Under the pieces are notes generated by a model. That model made no database searches, was not told where the DNA came from, and saw nothing but the letters and a program-made list of their open reading frames with translations. A DNA stretch of 64,000 nt, from assembly GCF_013407835.1 (NCBI RefSeq), contig NZ_JACCBI010000001.1, positions 2,604,001-2,668,000 of the forward strand, given 5' to 3'. Of the stretch, positions 9,021-15,813 are shown piece by piece. Made by a program: the position numbers and the translations under genes. The number at the start of each line of letters is the position of its first letter. Position 1 is the stretch's first letter. The DNA is from Agromyces atrinae. GTDB taxonomy: Bacteria > Actinomycetota > Actinomycetes > Actinomycetales > Microbacteriaceae.

Positions 9021-9428
9021 TCACGCAGTCGCGAGTCGGCCGGAGCGCTCGGAGCCGAGCGAGACTCCGAGGAGCACGATGGCGCTCGCGAGGTGCAGGA
9101 AGTGGTCGAACGTGTTCAGCGCGAGGATGTTGAGAGCCGTGCCCGCGATGAAGAAGCCGACGATTCCGAGCAGCAGGTACGCCGCTCCGATGATGCCGTT
9201 GGTGGTCTTCGCCGCTCGCGCGCTCGACAGACCGGCGATGAGCAGTGCCGCACCGATCAGCAGGTGGGCCACGTTGTGCAGCGGGTTGACCTCGAAGATT
9301 CCGAGGAGCAGACCACCCTTCGTGGCGATGAAGTCGACGCCGCCGGTCACGGCGAAGCCGAGAAGCCCGACGAGCAGGTAGACGGCGCCGAAGATGACGC
9401 CGACGAGACGGTTAGGTGAAGTACGCAT
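9021..9428 (-). CDS. DUF4383 family membrane protein
   Basis: The protein has 135 residues and four transmembrane helices. NPLHNVAHLLIGAALL and NTFDHFLHL are the histidine-bearing segments characteristic of DUF4383 proteins, which are common in actinobacteria and of unknown function. A strong AAGGAGG lies nine bases before the ATG. It is the first gene of a two-gene minus-strand unit with the His-tailed membrane protein, and is divergent from the lipoprotein gene at 9578. Confidence 0.88.
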   Translation of the reverse strand: MRTSPNRLVGVIFGAVYLLVGLLGFAVTGGVDFIATKGGLLLGIFEVNPLHNVAHLLIGAALLIAGLSSARAAKTTNGIIGAAYLLLGIVGFFIAGTALNILALNTFDHFLHLASAIVLLGVSLGSERSGRLATA

Positions 9429-9577
9429 CGGAGTGCCTCCTTGTCGTGCACGGAGTTTCCGTGACGGGAGGGGATTCGGAGGAAGCTTGATATCGGATTG
9501 GTAGCGGTTGTGTATCTGCCCAGAGTCCGCGGGGGGTGCGCCGGTAGACTCGGGGCGGTAGGTACGTAGGGGGCTTC

Positions 9578-10858
9578 GTGACCGGATTGTTCAGAGGTGT
9601 CGGACGATCGTTGGCCGCGGGCGCTTCGATCGCCGTCGTGGTGGCGTTGACCGCCTGCACGACCGAGGCGTCGGTCGCCACACTGCCCTACGAGCAGGTC
9701 GACGGCGCATTGCCGGAGGCGACCACCGAGCAGCTCGACGCGATCCTCGCCGAGGCCATGGGCCTTGCGAAGGCGAGCGGTGCCATCGCCGGCGTGTGGG
9801 CTCCGTGGGCGGGCGAGTGGACGACCGCGGTCGGCACCGACGGCACGGATGACGGTGCAGCGCCTCTCACGACCGACACCCCGTTCCGGATCGGAACGCA
9901 GTCGGAGTCCTTCGCGTGCGCCGTACTCCTCTCTCTCGTCGACGACGGGAAGGTCGAACTCTCCGATCCCGTCGTCGAGTACGTCGACCGGGTTCCCGGC
10001 CTCGACGGCATCACCCTCGGTCAGCTCTGTCACCACACGTCGGGTCTCGGCGACTACTACGGCGCGCTCAAGCAGACCCTCGTCGACAACCCCGCGCGCA
10101 ACTGGCCGCAGGGCGAGGTGCTCGCGAGCGGGCTCGCGAGCACGCGGACGGGTGCGCCGGGTGAGGGGTACGCGGCGTCGCGTACCGATGCCGTGCTCCT
10201 GGCGCTCGCTCTCGAGCAAGCGACGGGCACGAGCTACGCGCGACTCGTCGACCAGTACATCGCCGATCCGCTGCAGTTGGACCACACCACCCTTCCTTCG
10301 GGATCGACTCCGCCCGTCGCGCTCGGCGGATGGGTCGCGGCGCGCGGTGCCGACGGCGCTCCGATCTGCGATGCGATGCACGACATGTCGACGCTGTCGA
10401 CGTCGGGCGGCGGGCCCGCGGCGGGCATGGTGTCGACGCTCGACGACATGCGCACGTGGTCGCAGGCGAGCGCGTCCGGCGTGCTCGTCTCCGAGTCGAC
10501 CGCGTCCGACCAGTGGGCCGGGGCCGTCGCGATGGGGCCGGATGCTCCGTCGTGGAAGAACCGTGCGCTCGGCGCCGATGTCTACGGCCCCGTCCGCGGC
10601 TGGGTCGGTGAGGTTCCGGGCACGCTGTCGGCGTCGTTCACCGAGCCGAAGACCGGACTCACCGTCGTCGTCGCACTCGACAACTCGACGGCCGGCCCGG
10701 CATTCGTGCAGCAGCTCGCCTTCGCGCTCGCCTCGATCGGTGCGCGCGTCGCTCCCGAGGCCGGCGGGCAGCCGCCGCTCATCGCACTGCCGTGGTCGGT
10801 CGATCAGGCGCTCGCCGCGATGCGCGCCCTCGAGGTCTGCGCGCCGCCCGCGGCCTGA
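9578..10858 (+). CDS. Beta-lactamase-fold (serine hydrolase-like) lipoprotein, probably non-catalytic
   Basis: The 426-residue protein starts at GTG with a purine-rich site upstream. Residues 1-27 are a lipoprotein signal with lipobox LTAC (Cys27). The rest matches the beta-lactamase/D-alanyl-D-alanine carboxypeptidase (class C-like) fold: DTPFRIGTQSESFACAVLLSL, LCHHTSGLGDYY and PGEGYAASRTDAVLLALALE align well with active family members. At the catalytic positions SxxK reads T107-Q-S-E110, YxN reads A200-S-R202, and HxG reads W342-V-G. All three motifs are altered, so hydrolysis is unlikely and a binding or regulatory role on the outer face of the membrane is more plausible. The substitutions are seen directly; the loss of activity is inferred. 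Confidence 0.85.
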   Translation: MTGLFRGVGRSLAAGASIAVVVALTACTTEASVATLPYEQVDGALPEATTEQLDAILAEAMGLAKASGAIAGVWAPWAGEWTTAVGTDGTDDGAAPLTTDTPFRIGTQSESFACAVLLSLVDDGKVELSDPVVEYVDRVPGLDGITLGQLCHHTSGLGDYYGALKQTLVDNPARNWPQGEVLASGLASTRTGAPGEGYAASRTDAVLLALALEQATGTSYARLVDQYIADPLQLDHTTLPSGSTPPVALGGWVAARGADGAPICDAMHDMSTLSTSGGGPAAGMVSTLDDMRTWSQASASGVLVSESTASDQWAGAVAMGPDAPSWKNRALGADVYGPVRGWVGEVPGTLSASFTEPKTGLTVVVALDNSTAGPAFVQQLAFALASIGARVAPEAGGQPPLIALPWSVDQALAAMRALEVCAPPAA

Positions 10859-10890
10859 CGTTTCACGGAATGCTCGCAGCGCGCGAGCGT

Positions 10891-10896
10891 TATCGT
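10891..10896 (+). promoter_or_regulatory. -10 box before the glutathione peroxidase gene
   Basis: TATCGT ends five bases before the ATG at 10902. No ribosome binding site is visible, which suggests a leaderless or very short leader transcript. Confidence 0.5.
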
Positions 10897-10901
10897 TCAG
10901 C

Positions 10902-11384
10902 ATGAGCATTCGCGAGATCCCCATCCAGACCATGGAGGGAACCACGACCTCCCTCTCCGACTACGAGGGCGATGTCATCCTCATCGTGAACGTCGCCTCG
11001 CGCTGCGGCCTCGCACCGCAGTACGAGAAGCTCGAAGAGCTGCAGCGCACCTATGGTGAGCGCGGCTTCACGGTCCTCGGGTTCCCGAGCAACCAGTTCC
11101 TCCAGGAGCTCTCGTCGAACGACGCCATCAAGGAGTTCTGCTCCACGACGTACGGCGTGACCTTCCCCGTCTTCGACCGCGTCAAGGTCAACGGCCGCAA
11201 CGCCCACCCGCTCTACACCGAGCTCAAGAAGGCGAAGGACGGCTCGGGTAAGGCCGGCCGCGTGACGTGGAACTTCGAGAAGTTCCTCGTGCTGCCGAAC
11301 GGCAAGATCAAGCGGTTCCGACCGACGACCGAGCCCGACGCGCCCGAGATCGTCTCCGCGATCGAGGCGGCACTCCCCCGCTAG
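10902..11384 (+). CDS. Glutathione peroxidase family thiol peroxidase
   Basis: The protein has 160 residues, the usual length of bacterial members. NVASRCGLAPQY carries the peroxidatic Cys35 (cysteine, not selenocysteine), FPSNQF supplies the second conserved motif and VTWNFEKFLV the Trp-Asn motif. The NQF-GGQEP loop is one residue short (NQFLQELS), though a Gln is still present. Actinobacteria mostly lack glutathione, so a thioredoxin-linked reduction of hydroperoxides is likely. The ATG at 10902 was chosen because the family begins here and a -10 box sits just upstream; a longer open frame would overlap the previous gene. Confidence 0.93.
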   Translation: MSIREIPIQTMEGTTTSLSDYEGDVILIVNVASRCGLAPQYEKLEELQRTYGERGFTVLGFPSNQFLQELSSNDAIKEFCSTTYGVTFPVFDRVKVNGRNAHPLYTELKKAKDGSGKAGRVTWNFEKFLVLPNGKIKRFRPTTEPDAPEIVSAIEAALPR

Positions 11385-11386
11385 CC

Positions 11387-11566
11387 CTACGCGCGGTCGC
11401 GGCGCCCGACGAGCGAGCGGATGACGAAGAAGACGACGACCGCGACGACGAGCACGAAGCCGAGCTTCACGACGAAGAGCGCGACGCTGAAGAGCACGTC
11501 GACGAGCACCCACGCGATGATGACGGCGATGATCACGCCGATGACGGCCCACACGGTTCTGCTCAT
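11387..11566 (-). CDS. Small two-helix membrane protein
   Basis: The protein has 59 residues and is almost entirely hydrophobic (two helices at about 5-22 and 26-50), ending in RSLVGRRDRA. The internal ATG was chosen because an upstream extension would be proline-rich and unlike a membrane leader. It is convergent with the peroxidase gene, two bases apart. No family is recognised. Confidence 0.6.
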   Translation of the reverse strand: MSRTVWAVIGVIIAVIIAWVLVDVLFSVALFVVKLGFVLVVAVVVFFVIRSLVGRRDRA

Positions 11567-11677
11567 ACATCGAGGGTAACCGCGCTGCCTGTGTAGGGTT
11601 ACCGAGGCGCCCGGCGGTGGTGGCCGATCACCCGACCGGGTCACCCAACTCGGTCATTCATTCCGAGGAGCGCCCGC

Positions 11678-13165
11678 ATGGCGACGATCACGCAGCGCGT
11701 CGACAACTCGGTGCTCGGGGCACTGCGGTCGCCCCGGCTCCTGACGCGCGAGGTCCTCGCGGGTCTCGTCGTCGCCCTCGCGCTCATCCCCGAGGCGATC
11801 TCGTTCTCGATCATCGCGGGCGTCGACCCGCGCGTCGGCCTCTTCTCGTCGTTCATCATGGCCGTCTCGATCGCGTTCCTCGGCGGGCGCCCCGCGATGA
11901 TCTCGGCGGCGACCGGAGCCGTCGCGCTCGTCATCGCGCCCGTCGCCCGCGATTACGGCATGGACTACTTCATCGCGACCGTGCTGCTCGCGGGCGTCTT
12001 CCAGGTGCTGCTCGGGGTGCTCGGTGTCGCGAAGCTCATGCGCTTCATTCCGCGCAGCGTCATGGTCGGCTTCGTCAACGCCCTCGCCATCCTCATCTTC
12101 GCGGCGCAGTTCCCGCACCTCATCGGCGTGCCGTGGCTGGTCTATCCGCTCGTGGCGCTCGCCCTCGTCATCCTCATCGGACTCCCCCGCCTCACGCGCG
12201 TCGTGCCCGCGCCCCTCGTCGCGATCGTCGTGCTCACGGCGATCACCGTGTTCGGCGCCCTCGCGGTGCCGACGGTCGGCGATCAGGGCGAACTGCCGAG
12301 CACGCTGCCCGAGCTCTTCATCCCGAACGTGCCGCTCACGTGGGAGACGTTCACGACGATCGCTCCCTTCGCCCTCGCGATGGCGCTCGTCGGACTCCTC
12401 GAATCGCTTATGACCGCGAAGCTCGTCGACGACATCACCGACACGGGCTCGAACAAGACCCGTGAGGCGTGGGGTCAGGGCGTCTCGAACATGATCTCGG
12501 GAATCTTCGGCGGCATGGGCGGCTGCGCGATGATCGGCCAGACGATGATCAACGTCAAGGTCTCGGGCGCGCGCACGCGCATCTCGACGTTCCTCGCGGG
12601 CGTCTTCCTGCTCATCCTCGTCGTCGTGTTCGGCGACATCGTCGCGCTCATCCCTATGGCCGCGCTCGTCGCCGTCATGGTGATGGTCTCGGTGGGAACC
12701 TTCGACTGGCACAGCATCCGGCCGTCGACCCTGAAGCGCATGCCGAAGAGCGAGACGCTCGTCATGGTGGCGACCGTCGCGATCGTCGTCGCGACGCACA
12801 ACCTCGCCATCGGTGTCATCGCGGGAGTGGTGGTCGCGATGGTGCTCTTCGCCCGTCGGGTCGCGCACTTCGCGACGGTGACGAGGACGGTGGATGACGG
12901 CGTCGCGCGCTACATCGTCGACGGCGAGTTGTTCTTCGCGTCGTCGAACGACCTGACGACGCAGTTCGACTACGCGGGCGACCCCGAGCGAGTCGTCATC
13001 GACTTCTCGCGATCGCACCTGTGGGATGCGTCGACGATCGCCTCGCTCGACGCCATCACGACGAAGTATGCCCGTCACGGCATCCAGGTCGAGGTCGTCG
13101 GCTTGAACGCCTCGAGCACCTCGTTGCGCGAGCGGCTCTCGGGGCGCCTGGGCGGCGAGGGGTAG
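11678..13165 (+). CDS. SulP-family anion transporter with STAS domain
   Basis: The protein has 495 residues. The N-terminal part holds about ten to twelve membrane helices with the SulP features ALALIPEAISFSIIAGVDPRVGL and AATGAVALVIAP. A cytoplasmic STAS domain follows at about 395-485 (ELFFASSNDL, VVIDFSRSHLWDASTIASLD). The family moves sulfate, bicarbonate or dicarboxylates; the substrate here is not determinable. ALVGLLESLMTAKLVDDITDT is the conserved transport-domain segment. GAGGAG precedes the ATG. It stands alone between a small membrane gene and the two-component operon. Confidence 0.93.
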   Translation: MATITQRVDNSVLGALRSPRLLTREVLAGLVVALALIPEAISFSIIAGVDPRVGLFSSFIMAVSIAFLGGRPAMISAATGAVALVIAPVARDYGMDYFIATVLLAGVFQVLLGVLGVAKLMRFIPRSVMVGFVNALAILIFAAQFPHLIGVPWLVYPLVALALVILIGLPRLTRVVPAPLVAIVVLTAITVFGALAVPTVGDQGELPSTLPELFIPNVPLTWETFTTIAPFALAMALVGLLESLMTAKLVDDITDTGSNKTREAWGQGVSNMISGIFGGMGGCAMIGQTMINVKVSGARTRISTFLAGVFLLILVVVFGDIVALIPMAALVAVMVMVSVGTFDWHSIRPSTLKRMPKSETLVMVATVAIVVATHNLAIGVIAGVVVAMVLFARRVAHFATVTRTVDDGVARYIVDGELFFASSNDLTTQFDYAGDPERVVIDFSRSHLWDASTIASLDAITTKYARHGIQVEVVGLNASSTSLRERLSGRLGGEG

Positions 13166-13180
13166 GTCCCGTTCCGCGCG

Positions 13181-13197
13181 CTTCAGCGCAGCTTCAG
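13181..13197 (+). promoter_or_regulatory. CTTCAG direct repeat, putative response-regulator box
   Basis: CTTCAG occurs at 13181-13186 and 13192-13197, eleven bases apart (one helical turn), 34 bases before the response regulator start. The same repeat precedes the PepSY gene at 15280. OmpR-family regulators bind direct repeats with this spacing, so autoregulation is a reasonable inference. Confidence 0.6.
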
Positions 13198-13230
13198 GCT
13201 CGAGGCGACACACTGGAGCCGGAGGTACGC

Positions 13231-13908
13231 ATGAGGATTCTGGTTGTCGACGACGAGGCGCGCCTCGCCGATGGCGTGCGACGCGGCCTTGAGGCCGAGG
13301 GATTCGCCGTCGATGTCGCCGGAAACGGTGTCGACGGGCTCTGGTTCGCGGAGGAGTACACGTACGACGCGATCATCCTCGACATCATGATGCCGGGCAT
13401 GAGCGGCTACCGCGTGTGCGAGAAGCTGCGCGCGGCGGGCGATTGGACTCCCGTGCTCATGCTCACGGCGAAGGACGGCGAGTGGGACCAGGTCGAGGCG
13501 CTCGACACCGGCGCCGACGATTTCCTCAGCAAGCCCTTCTCTTTCGCCGTGCTCGTCGCTCGCATCCGCGCCCTCGTGCGCCGGGGCTCGCGCGAACGCC
13601 CGGTCGCGATCGAGGTCGGTGACCTGCGGCTCGACCCCGCGGCGAAGCGCGTCTCGCGCGGCGACGTCGCGATCGACCTGACATCACGTGAGTTCGCCGT
13701 CCTCGAATTCCTCGTACGGAATGCCGGCGCCGTCGTCTCGAAGCGCGATGTGCTCGACAACGTGTGGGACGTCGACTTCGACGGCGACCCGAACATCGTC
13801 GAGGTCTACGTGCGGCACCTTCGCAACAAGATCGACCGACCGTTCGGAGTGACCTCGATCGAGACGCTCCGCGGCTCGGGATACCGGCTGGGCGTGGCAC
13901 GTGCGTAA
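13231..13908 (+). CDS. OmpR/PhoB-family response regulator
   Basis: The ATG at 13231 (GGAGG upstream) gives 225 residues. The receiver domain has D7/D8, phospho-acceptor D51 (AIILDIMMPG), T79 and K101. The C-terminal winged helix spans about 127-222 (SREFAVLEFLVRNAGAVVSKRDVL, VEVYVRHLRNKID, IETLRGSGYRL). It overlaps the sensor kinase gene by 8 bp, so the two form a coupled pair. CTTCAG repeats lie before this gene and before the downstream PepSY gene, which marks PepSY as a probable target. Confidence 0.95.
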   Translation: MRILVVDDEARLADGVRRGLEAEGFAVDVAGNGVDGLWFAEEYTYDAIILDIMMPGMSGYRVCEKLRAAGDWTPVLMLTAKDGEWDQVEALDTGADDFLSKPFSFAVLVARIRALVRRGSRERPVAIEVGDLRLDPAAKRVSRGDVAIDLTSREFAVLEFLVRNAGAVVSKRDVLDNVWDVDFDGDPNIVEVYVRHLRNKIDRPFGVTSIETLRGSGYRLGVARA

Positions 13909-15208
13909 CCGGTCGGTGAGGTTTCGAGCTGCACTCGGTGCGGCACTCGCGGTCGCGGTGATCCTCGTCGTGGGTGCGTTCGGATTCGTCGCGCTGCTTA
14001 CGGGCGCTCTGCGCGCGAACATCGAGGAGTCGGCGGCGCTCGACGCCGAAGCGGCGGCGACAAGTCTCGAGGGCAGCGGATCGACGACTCTGCCCGACGA
14101 CGACCGGTTGCTCGTGCTCGTGGATGAGAGCGGTCGTGTCGTCTCGGCGAGCGACGAGGACATCGCACTTCCCGAACCGGTGCCGAATGACGACGTCTTC
14201 ACCGCGCGGGTCGACGGCGACGAGGTTGTCTTCGCGAGTGAAGACGTCGAGATCGGCGACACCGACTACCGTCTGCTCGCCGGCCGTTCGCTCGATGATG
14301 CGAACGAGGCGGTCGCGACGGTAACCGGTCTGCTCGGTGTCGCGGTGCCCCTGATCGTGCTGCTCGTGGGTGCGACGACGTGGATCGTCGTCGGGCGCTC
14401 CCTCGCCCCCGTCGAGCGCATCCGCTCCGAGGTCGCGTCGATCGAGGCGTCGGGTCTCGATCGTCGCGTGCCCGTGCCTCCGTCGGGAGATGAGATCGCC
14501 CGCCTCGCCGAGACGATGAACGGCATGCTCGCTCGCCTCGAAGGTGCGAGCATCGCGCAGCGCCGCTTCGTCTCGGACGCCTCGCATGAACTCCGCTCAC
14601 CCCTCGCTTCGATTCGCCAATACGCCGAGGTCGCCTCGCTGCACCCCGACCGCATCGACGCGAGCGAGCTGTCCGCGACGGTGCTCGCCGAGGGTGCGCG
14701 GTTGCAGGCGATCATCGAGTCGCTCCTGATCCTCGCGAAGCTCGACGAGAGCGCCGCGACGATCGACCGCAGGCCGGTCGATCTCGACGATATTCTCCTG
14801 ACGGAATGCAGTCGTCTCCGCTCGTCGACGACGCTCACGATCGACGGCTCGGGCATCACCGCCGCTCGCGTCTCAGGCGACGAGCGGCTGCTCGCACGCG
14901 TCATCCGCAATCTCGCCGACAATGCCGCGCGGCATGCGCACTCACAGATCGCGGTCGCGTCGACCGACGTCGACGGGGTCGTCACGATCGTCGTCGAGGA
15001 TGACGGCTCGGGCGTACCCGCGCCGGAGCGCTCCCGCGTGTTCGACCGGTTCGTGCGTCTCGACGAGAGCCGAGCGCGTGACGCCGGAGGGTCAGGACTC
15101 GGGCTCGCGATCGTCGCCGACATCGTGCGCGCCCACGGGGGAAGCGTCGCCGTCGACGACTCCGCCCTCGGCGGGGCACGGTTCGTCGTGCGTCTTCCCG
15201 CGTCCTGA
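13901..15208 (+). CDS. Sensor histidine kinase (HAMP-containing)
   Basis: The 435-residue protein starts at GTG inside the end of the regulator gene. Two transmembrane helices (about 13-34 and 141-163) flank an acidic extracytoplasmic sensor of about 105 residues. A HAMP domain follows (about 163-215), then the H-box FVSDASHELRSPL with His229, N-box RNLADNAARHA, G1 EDDGSGVP and G2 GSGLGLAI. The small sensor and the neighbouring PepSY protein resemble actinobacterial envelope-stress systems; the signal is not known. Confidence 0.95.
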   Translation: MRNRSVRFRAALGAALAVAVILVVGAFGFVALLTGALRANIEESAALDAEAAATSLEGSGSTTLPDDDRLLVLVDESGRVVSASDEDIALPEPVPNDDVFTARVDGDEVVFASEDVEIGDTDYRLLAGRSLDDANEAVATVTGLLGVAVPLIVLLVGATTWIVVGRSLAPVERIRSEVASIEASGLDRRVPVPPSGDEIARLAETMNGMLARLEGASIAQRRFVSDASHELRSPLASIRQYAEVASLHPDRIDASELSATVLAEGARLQAIIESLLILAKLDESAATIDRRPVDLDDILLTECSRLRSSTTLTIDGSGITAARVSGDERLLARVIRNLADNAARHAHSQIAVASTDVDGVVTIVVEDDGSGVPAPERSRVFDRFVRLDESRARDAGGSGLGLAIVADIVRAHGGSVAVDDSALGGARFVVRLPAS

Positions 15209-15215
15209 GAACCTG

Positions 15216-15256
15216 CTTCCTGAAGGTTGCTTCAGGGAGCTTCAGGTCTGCTTCAG
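15216..15256 (+). promoter_or_regulatory. CTTCAG repeats before the PepSY gene
   Basis: CTTCAG occurs at 15230-15235, 15240-15245 and 15251-15256, with a weaker CTTCCT at 15216. Spacings of 10 and 11 bases place the sites on one face of the helix. The array lies 24 bases before the PepSY start and matches the pair at 13181-13197. Confidence 0.65.
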
Positions 15257-15279
15257 CGCTCCCCCGAGAAGCTGAGGGC

Positions 15280-15741
15280 ATGGAAGAGAACACGACCCCC
15301 CAGCCCCAGTCCCCCGCACCCGTCGCAGCAGCCGCGCCCGCCGAGCGCCGCCCGCTCTGGCGTCGACGCGGCGTGCTCATCGGAGTCGGTGCCGCCGCCG
15401 TCGTGCTGCTCGGCGGAGCCGGCGCGGCCTACGCCTTCGACGAGTTCGGCGACGACGACCGCGACACCGTCGCGGTGCAGCAGGTCGCCTCGACGGATGC
15501 GCCCCAGGCGACCGACAGCCGCGACTCCGACGACGTGCCCCTCACGTCGGACGAGTTCGACCGGGCGAGTGCAGCGGCTCTCGCCGAGGCGGACGGCGGA
15601 CGCGTGACCGACGTCGACCGCGATGACGACGCGGGCAACGCGTACGACGTCGATGTGCTGCTCGACAACGGCGACGAGCTCGAGATCGAGCTCGACGCCG
15701 ACTTCCGCGTCACGTACACCGAGCTCGACCCGCGCGACTGA
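15280..15741 (+). CDS. Membrane-anchored PepSY-domain protein
   Basis: The protein has 153 residues with a proline/alanine-rich N-terminus, one transmembrane helix at about 31-52 (GVLIGVGAAAVVLLGGAGAAYAF), an acidic linker and a C-terminal PepSY-like domain (SDEFDRASAAALAEADGGRVTDVDRDD to VTYTELD). PepSY domains act as inhibitors or sensors in the envelope. It directly follows the two-component pair but has its own set of CTTCAG repeats, so it is probably a regulated target that may feed back on the kinase. Confidence 0.85.
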   Translation: MEENTTPQPQSPAPVAAAAPAERRPLWRRRGVLIGVGAAAVVLLGGAGAAYAFDEFGDDDRDTVAVQQVASTDAPQATDSRDSDDVPLTSDEFDRASAAALAEADGGRVTDVDRDDDAGNAYDVDVLLDNGDELEIELDADFRVTYTELDPRD

Positions 15742-15757
15742 TCGCGCGCGCACGCGG

Positions 15758-15801
15758 CTGCGCCCCCGCTCCGGATGAACGAATCCGGTGCGGGGGCGCA
15801 G
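15758..15801. terminator. Strong bidirectional terminator
   Basis: A 19-base arm starting CTGCGCCCCCGC pairs with a 19-base arm ending GCGGGGGCGCAG around a 6-base loop, with a single mismatch. It lies between the convergent PepSY and GH43-like genes. Confidence 0.85.
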
Positions 15802-15813
15802 TCGTGCGTGTGC

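Noticed and set aside
11654..13213. A 519-codon minus-strand open frame opposite the SulP transporter
   Set aside because: It consists of charged repeats (DER, RHD) with no domain; the plus strand encodes a clear transporter with STAS domain.
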